In this document: positions 1-13,192 of the stretch, piece by piece
How positions within the stretch are numbered: position 1 is the first letter of the stretch
Layout: each line of letters starts with the position of its first letter
Assembly: GCA_029718625.1 (NCBI GenBank)
Contig: CM056376.1
Span: 24,527,130-24,591,129, forward strand
Source of the DNA: Synaphobranchus kaupii
Taxonomy: Eukaryota; Chordata; Actinopteri; Anguilliformes; Synaphobranchidae
Length of the DNA stretch: 64,000 bases
Direction: 5' to 3'
The notes under the pieces: model-generated
Database searches by the model: none
Seen by the model: the letters and a program-made list of their open reading frames with translations, nothing else
Told to the model about the DNA's origin: nothing
Position numbers and translations under genes: made by a program

Positions 1-173
1 CTGCAGGAATATCCGCTGGCTCTGGGTGGGGATCTCAGTGGGGATGGAGAACAGTCCTTGTTGCTGGCAGGCCACCGTGGGGCGGGGCTCGCTGTAACAG
101 AAGCATGTGGCCGGGCAGCCAGCCGCTCGAGGCAACAGGTTCAGCCACAGAACCAGGAAGAGGAGCCTGCCTC
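1..173 (-). CDS. rtn4r: rtn4r (Nogo-66 receptor) exon 2, 5' part, truncated by the window edge
   Basis: Reading the minus strand, a polypyrimidine tract and AG acceptor (175-174) precede an open frame that runs to position 1. Joined to exon 1 it gives residues 8-65 of a secreted LRR protein. Residues 9-21 (GGRLLFLVLWLNLL type) are the hydrophobic signal peptide core. C27, C31, C33 and C43 form the LRRNT cysteine cap, followed by QQGLFSIPTEIP and SQRIFLQ, the start of the first leucine-rich repeat. This matches fish Nogo receptor 1 as I remember it and fits RTN4R better than RTN4RL1 or RTN4RL2. The family is GPI-anchored on neurons, binds Nogo-66, MAG and OMgp, and signals growth-cone inhibition through co-receptors. 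The remaining LRRs, the LRRCT and the GPI signal lie beyond the window edge. One oddity: F32 stands where I recall V in other RTN4R proteins. Confidence 0.93.
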
Positions 174-2762
174 CTGGAAGAGAGGTAGAAAAAGGGCGGG
201 TTAATGATCACGTTTTCCATCATTACTTCAATTAATTCCTCGCACATGGTTTGAATGACATCACAACCACATTCACACATTGCACAATAAACAAGATGTC
301 AACATCGTGAAGAGAGAGACATGAACGGATCTATGCGATGGATCCTTTGACAGCAGCTGAGCACACTTTTTTTTTTTCCAGCTAATATCACAGAAAATAT
401 GGAGAATTTTCTGCCTCTGAGGACTTTGTCTTGTGACACAAATTTTATTTTGCAAGTACAATTTATCTTTCATGGTCTTTAGTGTAGGGGGGGAAAGCAC
501 AGTTCTGTTAACAAATGCTACTCTTGACTATTCACTAAAGGAGCATTGTCTGGATTTTTTTCTTTGCCCTTTTCAACGTAATTCAGCACACGCAGGTGCC
601 AGGCAGCAAGGGAAGGTGTGAATGAGGGTCAAAAATATCCACCATTGAAACGACTTGTCCTGCAATAGCACTGCGGCACTTTTCATGCATGAGATTTAAG
701 TTCATTTTTTCAAGATATTCAGTTAGAGTTCATGCTTTGCTTCCATGTTAATGGAAAAGACGGAGCTACCAGCGGAAATCTCAGTGCGATGTTCCTTCTC
801 ACTACCCCCAACCGCAATCCGATGAGCCCCGTGAAGCGCTGATTAATTAAACATGGGTGGGTTCCTTCTGCGAAATTACCCCGTGCTAATAGCACAAATG
901 GAACTAATCACATTTCAGCACGGTTGGGGATTGACATCTTAGCCTGCTGCACACATGCGGAAAGTGCACGGCTCTCATGCTTCAGTGGGATGTTGCGGAG
1001 GTCCGGTGTGTGTGTGTGTGTGTGGGGGGGGGGGTGTTCTTGGGTGGTGCACGACACACGCGGGTGCCTCTCAAGAGCCTCTCAAGCACGGTGGCTGACA
1101 CGAGGTGGACGCCCGCCGCGGTTCTGTGTGTGCGCCATTACCATCGCCGAGCGTCCCCGCGGGGCCTCGCACGGCAGGGAAGCGCATCGCTTTCGCTGAT
1201 GATCGCGGCCAGTGAGCGTGACCGAAGCCACCTGCCGATCACGCCGCCATCCAATCCCCACGCATCTGCCAAGCAGTGCTGTATGGCAGCCAACCTCAAA
1301 CACCGTTTAGTTGCAAATGAAACATTACATTAGTTTAAATATGAGGCTGTGCCTGGGGGGGGGGGGGGGTACTTATATTTGGTGGGGTGTTGTCCCCTCC
1401 TTTGCTTCACTAATTTTCATCCCAGGCTGGGATGCTATTATTTCCCCCCACTGATACTTGTCTCTCATTCTGAATGTGTGTTATAATGAATCCCAAACAA
1501 CTAATAAAACACTATGCACTAGTTCTGACTGTCACAATTAAAGTCTACATTATAGGCTTGTTCAAAAGTTAGGATTTTCATGGTCATCTGCGTTGCTCAG
1601 CCTGCTCTTATCAGGCGTGGCCTAACGCTACCTTTTAGACATTCGCTTTTTTGATGCTATTGTTCTTGCCGTTTTTGTTATTAATGTGTTTTTCGTAATT
1701 TGTCTCCAGCAGCTACTAGCTAGTAGCCCAGGGTCAGGAATCTGTATTAGCCTTCTAACTGGTTCTTGGGCCTACAAAGCTTTATCCAACAAACATATTC
1801 AATGCTATTCATAGCCTCGGGATAACAACGTCAACCTAGCTAGCTCTAGACTATGAGAAAATGAAAGGGGTACTAAGCTACTTGAATTTTGTATTATTTT
1901 AAAGGTGATTAGGTAGCACAGACTTAATATTTTCACTCAATTGTCTTCATTGACTCCTTATAATTTTACTTATAAACTTAAATTATACCATAACAAAATT
2001 CAGGAAAGCTGCATCTAAATGCTACAGACCTAAATAAAGTGTAAAGTCCTGCATATTCAGGTAAAGACAAGTGTGCGTGCACATGTTGTATGCACACGTG
2101 ATACAAAAGAGGAAAAGACTACAATCGCCATGGGTTCGCCAAGTACTGATTTTAGTACATGTAGCTACATTATGCCATTACTATGTTGTGGACACCCATA
2201 AAAAACTTGCATAATTAAATTTTTTTTTTTTTTGCTCAAACATTAATTTAAATCCAACAGATCCTGACACAAGACCCCTAATTAATAAGCGGATATTCCT
2301 GTCAGTCATTTTGAGCATGCATGTTTTTCATACTTTCGTGGCTGTAGACCTTGATTACATTTGAATGAAACCTTTTGAAAATGAAAATTTGGAAATTCTG
2401 ACAATGAATTGTCCATAGACTTATCATGATAGAGACAAAATGTTGACTTATAAAGGCTAGCTGCTCAAAGATTGAATATTGAATTTTAAACACACACGAG
2501 AACAATTGGAGACCGCCATTAGACCACACAGGCACACTGACAATAGCAGTCAGTCGCACTGACTGTCCAAAGTGGCAAGCACTCAATTACTGTCTGACCA
2601 GTAAAGCAAGGGTGAAACCATGTAGCTAGCCATTTCTGTTAACGTTAGCTATTTTGTCTTTTGCTAGCTGTTAGCAAAATAATTTAAGCTGGGGTGACTA
2701 ACATTATCTTTTTAGTGAGATATTCGTGGCTAACTCTCATGTCTTGCTAGCTAGATAACTGT
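174..2762. other. intronic stretch without recognised gene
   Basis: Mostly unique-looking sequence. It contains a short GT run with poly-G (about 1006-1034), a moderately CpG-rich patch (about 1040-1260), a second poly-G (about 1357-1370) and poly-T (about 2220-2233). Clusters of TAGCTAGC/GTTAGC motifs occur at about 1705-1860 and 2620-2760; such motifs are common in teleost repeats, but I could not define element ends. Confidence 0.6.
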
Positions 2763-2770
2763 CTAATTTG

Positions 2771-3148
2771 GGTAACACTTCATTTGAGCACCTTCATAAG
2801 AGCTATATAACTTCTTCATATGCACTACATAGACATCCATAAGTACTTATGTCAATGACCGCAAATAGGCATATGGTGTGTTATGTCAACATTGATGCAG
2901 CAAGTGACATTACCATGACATACAAAGTGAAATAACATACTTGGCATAATGATCTCATGTCATTGCACTTGGTAAGTCATGGTCATGTCACTTGCTGGAT
3001 CAATGTTGACATAACGCACCATATGCCTATTTGCGGTCATTGACATAAGCACTTATGAATGTTTATGTTGTGCTTATGAATATGCTATGTAGTGCATTTG
3101 AAGAAGCTATATAGCTCTTATGAAGGACCCTTCAAATGAAGTGTTACC
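2771..3148. mobile_element. hAT-type MITE, palindromic, 378 bp with 8-bp target duplication
   Basis: The ends are inverted repeats, GGTAACACTTCATTTGA at the left and its near-complement at the right. They are flanked by an exact 8-bp direct repeat, CTAATTTG, at 2763-2770 and 3149-3156. The inverted similarity continues through most of the element: the block around 2850-2900 reappears inverted around 3000-3050. An 8-bp duplication is the hAT signature. There is no coding capacity. The orientation is arbitrary because the element is symmetric. Confidence 0.88.
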
Positions 3149-3298
3149 CTAATTTGATAGGCGAGCACTGATGGTGAAAATGAATAAATTCCCTTTCACA
3201 ATTTGTTTTGCGCAATCAAATTGTGTTAAATTAGTCTGCCTTTGCTCAGCAACTAGCTACTATGAATATGAGGATAAGGTGCAGACTGTCAGCTTATA

Positions 3299-4156
3299 CA
3301 GTACCAGTCAAAAGTTTGGATACAGTTGATTGAATGTATCTTTCTCATTATCTTAGATATCTTAGAGACATTTTGATATAAAGGCGTATGCTTAAATGCT
3401 TTAATAGTGAAGTTGATGCCTATGTATGAATTTCTTTCCAAAACAAAATTTTTTATAAAAAAAATGTATTGTTTTTGAAATGCACCCCCAACAAGTAGTT
3501 TTCATTTCGAACTTCACTGTTCCCACTGTGAGGCACGGGACGGTGATGGTGTGGGGTTGCTTTGCTGGTGAAACTGTTGGACGAGTTATCTAGAATTGAA
3601 GGCACACTTAACCAGCATGCCTACCACAGCATTCAGCAGTGACACGCCATCCCATCTGGCTTGCACTTTAATTGGGCCCTCGCTTGATTTTCTACAGGAC
3701 AATGACCCATAACACACCTCCAGGCTGTGTAAGAGCTATTGGACAAAGAAGGAGAGTGATGGAGTGCATCAGATGACCTAATCTAACACCCAAACTAAAC
3801 CCAATAGAGTTGGTTTGGGATGAGTTGGACCGGAGAGTGAAGGAAAAGCAGCCAAGTGCTCAGCATATGTGGGAATTCCTTCAAGACTGTTGGAAAAGCA
3901 TCCCAGGTGGCTGCCTCATGAAATTGGTTGAGGGAATGCCAAGAGAGCAAAGCTGGTATCAAGGCAAAGGGTGGTTACTTTGAATCTAAAATATAAGATA
4001 AATTTTGATTTGTTTAATTGGTCACTGCACAATTACATTTATGTTATTTCATTAGTTTTTGTCTCTTAACTATTATTCTAAACTAAAAAAAGAATAGTAA
4101 AAATGAAGAAAAACCCCTTCTATGAGTAGGTGTGTCCAAACTTTTGACTGGTACTG
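3299..4156 (+). mobile_element. Tc1-like transposon, 5'-deleted copy
   Basis: The terminal inverted repeats CAGTACCAGTCAAAAGTTTG (left) and its complement (right) are flanked by TA on both sides (3297-3298 and 4157-4158), as Tc1/mariner elements require. The copy is about 860 bp. The N-terminal half of the transposase gene has been replaced by short AT-rich sequence, while the C-terminal half and the 3' non-coding region remain. The family is common in teleosts. Confidence 0.92.
3525..3992 (+). pseudogene. Tc1-like transposase relic (C-terminal half)
   Basis: Degenerate translation recovers family blocks: a GGGTVMVWGCF-like block (about 3535-3570), the QDNDP segment with the second catalytic aspartate (about 3695-3709), a PIELVWDELDRRV-like segment (about 3800-3840), QPSAQHMWEFLQDCW (about 3850-3895) and a KGGYF-like end (about 3964-3982). 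A TAA stop interrupts the frame at 3710-3712 straight after QDNDP, and the frame shifts elsewhere. The DNA-binding N-terminus is missing. It cannot encode an active enzyme. Confidence 0.9.
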
Positions 4157-4189
4157 TATATGTAGTCCCTCATTTTAAGAGAGAAAAAG

Positions 4190-4580
4190 TAAGTTGACAA
4201 ATGCACATAATCTGAGAGTCATCATATTTAGTACTTGGTTGCAAATCCTTTGCAATGTTTGACAGGCTGAAGTCTGCAACCGATATACTTAACCAGAAGC
4301 TGGGTATCTTCCCTGGTGATTCTCTGCCAGGCCTGTACTGCAGCCATATTCAGTTCCAAAACTACATTTTTTAATGTACTATTTAGCAAATACTAGCCTG
4401 GTATTGACATTTTTTTGGTCCCCATGTTGAAAGATAACAGCAACAGACTTCAAATAAAAAAATTACTTTTGCTCCCCAAATCTCTAATTAAAGCTGAAAG
4501 TCTGCATTTTTAACCTTGTATTCATTGTTTTGTTTCAAACCCAAAAGTGTCACTGTCCCAATACGCACTTAAAATATATG
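4190..4580 (-). mobile_element. Tc1-like element fragment, transposase 3' end and terminal region
   Basis: On the minus strand, 4345 down to 4235 reads as the end of a Tc1 transposase: MAAVQAWQRITRE, then a K-x-FATKY-like terminus. This resembles the AIQAWQ...KGYATKY tail of a different Tc1 family from the neighbour at 3299. Sequence at 4485-4560 (AATTAAAGCTGAAAGTCTGC and onward) is the terminal non-coding region that also occurs at 28338-28400 next to the Tc1 relic there. No clear terminal repeat pair or TA flanks were found, so the copy is truncated or rearranged. Confidence 0.75.
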
Positions 4581-6280
4581 GCACACATAAAATACATGCA
4601 CACATAAAAAAGAGTCAAGATGTAGCATGTTAAGGTGCCAAGCTGCGTTTAACATTGCCTTCACTCATTCTGCAGTGCATGGATAACAGTTCACTCTCTA
4701 AGGTTCCATGTTTTGCCTCTAAACATTTTGCAATGCTGAGCCATGCTTTTCGCGGCCAGACGCAGCCTCAGTCTTCACCATTTGCATGAAACTTTTCACC
4801 GCTCAGCAAAATTCCCTCCAACGTCTTCAGGCAATGAGTGACTGTCAAAAAATAGCGCAAATTGGCTTAGCCAGGATAATCCACAGAGATGACTCGAGTC
4901 ATTTTTATTTTAGAGCGCGAAGGAGACCTCACGCCTCAAGGTCATAGGGAATTGTGACGGTTAATCTTTTGATGAGGATGCAGCACTATGTCACAGGCAG
5001 ATTTTGTTCCCTTCCTCATAAATTCACACAATTGAGAATATTTCAGAAGGCTCTGTTTACCTTCACCGCAGTGAAATGGAGTATGTATGCATCAGCACCG
5101 TACCCCCAAAAATACTTCCGGGGGTGTGTTTTGCGCTGTGGTTTAGTTCAATAATTTCAGAATTTATTTATGCATTTATTCCTCGTGCAGCTTCACAGTG
5201 GACTAATTCATTGTAACGACTGCAAGGGCCACATTTTGTGACGCACACTCCTTCCAGGTTGCTGTACGTGCCGAATTTAAAATGTACACGTCTGTACCAG
5301 CCGTGGGGGCTTATCTGACTCCACCCCCACCTCGCCCACATCAAACCTTCCCAACAGCTCATTCCCGGCGCTTGTTAAACTGAGATTTCTTACAGCTTGA
5401 CAGAATGCCCGCAACGCTTCCCACACATTCTTTTCCCCCCTCACAGCACCGAAGGTCTGCCACAGGAAAGCTGTCAGAATTTCCACTGTTTCTGCTTCAA
5501 GGCGCAATTCTTTCACCTGCCTGAGAAATATAAATACCCGCCGCACAACGCTCTCCATAACTCCGCCATCCATTGTTCTTCTTCTCATTCTTCTTCTTCC
5601 TGTGTTTCCCTTCACATCACCGCGTACCCAGAGCCCTGTTTTCAAACATTCGCCTCAGCCTCTGCAGGGGCGCGACCCTTGACCCCTTGTTCTCCTGGTA
5701 TTCATCGTCAATTCAGACATTCCATCCCCTCCTACCATGTCACCCCTCTTTCTTCTCCATCCTTTGTCTTTCCCAGTCTTTTTTCTACAGGATTCATAAC
5801 CATGGGAGCTGACAGCTTCCCCTGTCTAGAGTGCACTGAAAATGGCCTCTCACCCTAGGTTTCTCACACCTTCTACCCTGGGGGACCGCCATCTTTACCC
5901 AACCGCACAGAGCTCTCTCAAAGGCCCCGTCTGCTAGCAGCTTATTTCATTTTTAATTGCATAAGAAAAACTAAACAAAACAAGTAAGCATATACAGGAA
6001 AGCATTATCAGTTACTGTGGCCCTGTGGGGAGATGGGTATATTTTCTTCTTTTTGATGTGCTCTTTGTTATGGAAACATTCACTTGTCTTTTATTGGATA
6101 CATATTCATATAAATGGTGAATTACGTTTAAATATTCTCTGAATTCACTAATGGTACAATACTGTCACAACAGCATTTGCTGAGACAACCTGAAATTAAT
6201 TTACAGGAATACACAGTGGAAAGGTAGATGGGTCTGACAAATGAACTGAGAGCCACGGGTTGAACTTATTTTATTTATAT
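4581..6280. other. intronic stretch without recognised gene
   Basis: No splice-flanked coding exon was recognised. A pyrimidine-rich tract with TTCTTC runs lies at about 5560-5610 and accounts for the open frames near 5400-5860, which are low-complexity Ser/Phe/Pro strings without family resemblance. Confidence 0.55.
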
Positions 6281-6281
6281 A

Positions 6282-6301
6282 TACATAAATTATATATATA
6301 T

Positions 6302-6350
<49 letters not shown>

Positions 6351-6386
6351 CTGTATATGAGATTATGAACCAGTTTATTTGTACTG

Positions 6387-6424
<38 letters not shown>
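6282..6424. repeat. (TA)n microsatellite with poly-T
   Basis: Near-continuous TA dinucleotides at about 6289-6355 with a few AA interruptions, a second TA block at about 6387-6409, then poly-T to 6424. Such tracts readily extrude cruciforms and are length-polymorphic. Confidence 0.95.
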
Positions 6425-8814
6425 ACAATAGCCGTGTTTAATCTAATCATACTCAGTTCCACATAATAGGAAATCTTTATTTCTTAAAAAAAATATTGGA
6501 TTTGATGGCTGTTTGTGGAATATCATTAGTACTGGTGTTACTACTGTGTGCAAATTGTACTGTGTTACTTTTTAGTAAGAATTTTAAAAATAATATATTA
6601 TTTATTTTGTTTTCTTTTTTCTGTTTACCAGCTGGTGAGACAGATTAGCACACACAGTCTAATGCTCTGTTTTAGTACATTATGCAGTCTGTAACTATAT
6701 TAAACCATGACCTAGACTCTTAGAATGAAGCTACAGTAGTTAACAAATGCAACTCATTAGTGTCTGTACTTCTCAATGAAGTCCATTGGAAGTGTTAATT
6801 CCCAATGGATTCAAAACATGTCCAAAACACCACAACATAGCAGAAATATTATATTTTGTCATTATGCTAATTTGTTTTCAAAAACAAATAAATGAAGTAT
6901 TGAACTAGCTATTTTGGCTGCAGGTCTTTTTGTCGTTCAGTCGACTGAAAAGATAAATCGGCAGTCTGAAGTATTTGGAATGAGTAAATATACCAAGAAG
7001 CCCTGACCAAACGTATAAAAAGACCTTTCCGTCGCAACGAACAGGGGTGGAATTACCATAAAACATTCTGACACAAGCTTGCTGCCTTTTTAAAAAGCAC
7101 TCATTGCCATGATACGAGGGACAAGAAAGAACCGGAACCAATGAACCACTGGTTCAAAAAAAACATTTTAAAGAAAGAAGCGCAAATGGAGGACACCTCT
7201 TAACTGGCCACAGGAATGATTTGGGGAGAACAAAGCAAAGAGGCGAAGGGCAACAGGCACTTGAGGATAATTGCGGGAAAAAGCAGGGGCCCTGAGTGTT
7301 TGCTTTGCTCAGTGGCGTGTGACAGTCCTGACACCGCGCTCATTTGCATTCGTTCTTGGCAGCGGGGTGACCGCGGAAATGGACTTGGGGAGGGGGGGGG
7401 TTGTGGGCGGGCCATCCCATCCTCCCTTCTCTTGCGTAAACGCTCACAATCCGTTGGCCGGGGGCCATCGCGGCAGCCCATCGGGGTGGGGATTCGCTCC
7501 TTGTATTCAGGGGCCCTTTATTGTTTACTGAGCCTGTACATTTTAATACTGCCCATCCGGCAACAGTGACTGATTGGAAAGGACGCTTTCCCCCACCGCC
7601 AGTCCCCGGTACTATGGCCATACCACCACTATGCCAGTGCTCGGCAGTAGCTTCCCACTGGCTGTGTGCTGGATCCCCGTGGCGTGGGACAGGTGACATT
7701 TTGTTGTTGTGGCAAATAGAGGCGGAGCTCAATTTTTCCGCCAACTGTTGTTTTGCTCATCTGAAGCCCCAAGGCCGGCGCACCAGAGAAAATGCGTAAA
7801 TCAGTGTTCTGCCTGTCTGCTCTGCTCTGCTCCGGCACGGGGGTGAACACACCTGTAAACATTAGCGTCAGTTCCTGTTAGCAACATCCTTATGGATTCA
7901 ACTTGCAGTTTGTAGGCTTCCATACATGGTTATGAATTTTTGGTACGTCGATTGTCAGATTGAGAGTTACCATTGAGTAGCGCAGGGATCGGTGCTGTGC
8001 ACTCTAAAGCACGTTTCTTTGTCGATTACTCATTTTCATGAATAGCTATGAGGTGGTAAAATGGAGACATGAATATTACTGTTTATAGGACCTTTGTTGT
8101 TCGGTATTGGTGGAGGCTCAAACCAATGTAGACGGATTATTAATTAAACAGCCAATTAAAAGAGAGACGGCAGAGTGGGAAGGAGCCTCAGAGGCTCGCG
8201 GGTCGGCGTCTCGCACGCAGACGAGGACGACAATTAGCCGGCGTGCCGAGGAGAGATGGGGACCTGTCTGACTCCCATCAGGCCCAGCGTTCCCTTTCCT
8301 GCAGGCAGATGGCTCATGAATAAGGGAGGAATCGGAGGAGAAATTAAATGAAGAGCGCACGGGAGCGCCGGATTGGGCACGATCGCGGGCCGCATCGGGT
8401 AAATGGCGTGCCTCGGGGGGGGTGAGTTATGGGCATTGAGGGCATGATGAAGCTGTGCTTTTTGCCTGCAGAGGGGAAAGATTCTGAGCTGACTCTCATG
8501 GCTAAAAATATCAGGTCACAAATTAAGCCTTGAAGCCTTTGTTTGGCGGGGGCGGGGGGGCTGGGGTTGGGGGTGCCACAAACAAGACACATCTTGTGTC
8601 TTTAAAGGCCCCTGCTTATCTGTTTCAAGGTTTAAAAATATTAAATCTGTAAAACATCATGAATGAATCGGTCACATAATCATAAAAACATGCACGTTTG
8701 ATTTAGAACATAATTACTTTGATGGGGCATTTTTTTATCTTTTCAGCTCCAATTATAAGCAGCAAACTACAAAAGTAGTTTTCTGCACTGAAGGTGGCAA
8801 TCCTCACGTATGTG
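6425..8814. other. intronic stretch without recognised gene
   Basis: Mixed composition. It includes GC-richer patches at about 7340-7480 (with a GGGGGGGG run) and 8160-8420. The open frames here overlap in many frames with no family signature. Nothing else is identifiable. Confidence 0.55.
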
Positions 8815-8930
8815 CATGTGAGAAATGGTATACTTCAGCGTACCAGAAATGTCATTATATAAACTTTAATTATACTTCAATTATGCTGAAGTATGCTGTA
8901 TTATACTTCAGTATACTATTTTTTCACATG
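8815..8930. repeat. imperfect palindrome, small MITE-like hairpin
   Basis: The segment opens with CATGTGAGAAATGGTATAC and closes with the approximate inverted complement ending TTTTCACATG. Internal TATACTTCAG/CTGAAGTATA motifs pair as well. The whole 116 bp folds into an imperfect hairpin. No clear target duplication is visible, so it may be a decayed foldback element. Confidence 0.5.
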
Positions 8931-10004
8931 GGTGGTGTAATACCTTTCGGATGCCATGTTCTTTATGTGGGCATGGAAGGGGCGAAGTTCTCCTGTCATT
9001 CCCGGTCAGATAACCAGTCAAGGCAGAGCATGTGAAAAATTAGCAGCAGACACCCAAAAAAGGCCTGTTCAGCTCAAGGGAGAGACTACGTTTTGCTACA
9101 AACAAAAACTCTATAAACATGTTTGGTCGACCTTGTGGAATAATATAAAATTGCCAAAAATAGAATTATTGGTTAAGGAAGGAGGTTAGTAGATTTTGAC
9201 AGTATGCAGGAATGGTTACCACTACAGACACAATTGGCCTTGGGTTAAAATCCCACGTGGAGCATGGCTATCATGACCATAGGGAGTGACTTTGTCAGAA
9301 CGCATTCACCAAAAATGTATAAAATTGGGACGTAGCTTTTGCTAAAAAATAATAATAATAACAATGAACAAAAAGCACAAACACTGAGGGTGACAGTGGA
9401 CAAGGGCATCCTTTCCTGAGCAAATATAATCATTGTGTGAACTCTACTGCATTACCATAAAGCTCTGAGGAACACACACATTCGAGTGCAGCTGTCCTGC
9501 ATCGTGTCTCTGGACATCCAGGCGTTGCCCGGAGGCCCTTCGCTGATTTCACCCAACAACAACATCCTGCCTTTTTTCATCCATCTAATTAAATTTTGTT
9601 GCTACTAAAGATGTCCCTCAGGTACGGTTGCCAGATGCGAAAAGGGCCATCGGTCAGCCAGGGATACTCAAAACGTAAGCATTTTCTTTCCACGGCAGAG
9701 GCCACCGATTAATCACCATGCAGATGAAGCTATCCCGCCTCATGCATGAGAAAAGATGCAATCCCCCACCCCTAAAATCCCCTAAAATCCAATTAGCGTC
9801 GCGTTTTTATTTGCCCCATTTATTAGCAATAAAACCCAATTGGAAATTTTCGAGGTTGCTAGCCTTGAGGGTAAAAAAAAAAAAAAAGCAGAAGGCATTA
9901 CCTTGAAATAAAAGGAAATGATGCTTAATGACTCACTGCAATGCCCTCTTATTTGAGGGCCTGCGGGCCATTCGTTTGTTTCGGAATATGAAATGATGGT
10001 GCTA
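8931..10004. other. intronic stretch without recognised gene
   Basis: AT-rich, with a short ATA repeat (about 9345-9361) and a poly-A run (about 9873-9887). No gene or element was recognised. Confidence 0.55.
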
Positions 10005-10345
10005 TTTCCCGGGCGAAGCGCTGCGCTCGCGCCCGCGAGTCCGCGTCGGACACCGGTGCGTGGCGGTAAGCAGACGCGGGCCCCGTGCACACACGCGGTA
10101 TAAATATGCATTACCGCGAGGTTGCGTAATGAGAACGGCGGGGGGGACGTTTGCTCTGCCAGCGCTGCGCTCTCTCCTGCGAGACTCGTCATCCACGCTG
10201 GCTGGTTTATGTTTCGTCTGCAGGACGCCATTCCGTGCATCACCATTCAGGGGTGACATTACCCGAAAGGACTCTCTAAACGCAAACGTTTCGCACCAAT
10301 CGGGAGGCGCGTCTAGCACCTACGACGTAAGATCGCAGAGTTTAG
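10005..10345. promoter_or_regulatory. CpG-rich island with a TATA-like box
   Basis: CpG dinucleotides are far denser here than in the flanks, for example around 10015-10060. A TATAAATA sequence lies at 10099-10106 on the plus strand. It could be an intronic enhancer or an alternative promoter. I see no initiator or splice donor that would define a transcript. Frames inside are open on both strands simply because GC-rich DNA has few stops. Confidence 0.35.
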
Positions 10346-11381
10346 CTTTTTAGGGAGCATCAACTACGCGTGGAATAGGGAATTTGAAGCAGACTTTCCC
10401 TCACAAGCAAGAACAAAATCACAGAAAAGATCTCAAAACTTGTAACGGGATCCTCCAAGCTAGGGGTTCAGCATGGCGATGGATTGCATTCATATAGCGC
10501 ACATGATCTTTTGACCCCAAAATGAAAGGGGGAAACTCACCTCGGTTATCAGCTATCTGTTGCGCCCAACTGGGTGACACCACACACAAATGTTCACCGC
10601 CCATAAACTGAGGTAGAGAGGGTGAGCATTACTCAGCCAATTAAACTAGCGGGTGATTAGGGGGCTGGGTGGAAGAGCCATTTTGGTAATCTTAGCAGAC
10701 GGTCTGAACTGCTGGCTGTGGAGAGCCGTGCGGTCTGCTGGATGTAATTTTCACCTTAAAATCAAGAGCTAATTCAGATTCAAGAAATTAGGCTTATTGA
10801 GTTAACTGCTTTAATTGGTGAATGAGGTGCTGAGTAACTAGCACATCATGCGGCTTCTCCAGCAGCAGGGTAGCAGGCCAGATCATGGTGCTCCCTGCGT
10901 TCTGGCTATCCTCCGCCTGTGTGAAATAGTGAAAGTCTATGCAGCTATTGCTCTGATCATATGAGTCATTTAGGGACAGGCACGAGTATTCAAGTGCTCA
11001 AGTACTCGAAAGCCAAGGACTGCTCAAGCACTATACAGGACTCAAAGAAAATTGGCCTACTTGATTAGAAATGCAAGTTAATCAGTTTTAGTTATCATAA
11101 CTGCAGCTTAGCAGTGTGCTGTTTTATCAGCAATAATGTTAGCTTATAGCATTTCAAACTTTATTTGAATTTTTAATTGTGGCTAAAGACACCGGTGAGT
11201 AGCCTTTGCTGTAACCTAGGTTTTTTTTTTTTTTGGCTGACAAATGAAGGCATGCAACCATATTGGAATATAATGCTTTGTTTGGCTGGTTAGTAGGGGT
11301 GTGAATCTTTCCCTCTCAGAAGATTCTATATGCCTCTCGATACATGGTCAAGGAAACACACATGCAACGATTTGATCAGAT
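10346..11381. other. intronic stretch, possibly conserved non-coding DNA
   Basis: No gene. The part at about 10740-10900 is complex, non-repetitive and rich in TAATTR-type homeodomain-like motifs, a texture typical of conserved non-coding elements; this is an impression only. Poly-T runs at about 11221-11234. Confidence 0.35.
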
Positions 11382-11430
11382 TCATTACATTTTAGGCATT
11401 TAGCTGATGCTCTTATCCAGAGCATCTTTA
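11382..11430 (-). mobile_element. SINE 3' tail fragment
   Basis: TTAGCTGATGCTCTTATCCA is the inverse of the CTCTGGATAAGAGCATCTGC tail seen in the full-length SINE at 22601-22824. Only the tail is present, consistent with a 5'-truncated insertion. Confidence 0.7.

Positions 11431-13192
<1,762 letters not shown>

Noticed and set aside
5397..5858. 153-codon Ser/Phe/Pro-rich frame on the plus strand
   Set aside because: Low complexity from a pyrimidine-rich tract; no family resemblance and no splice-site support.
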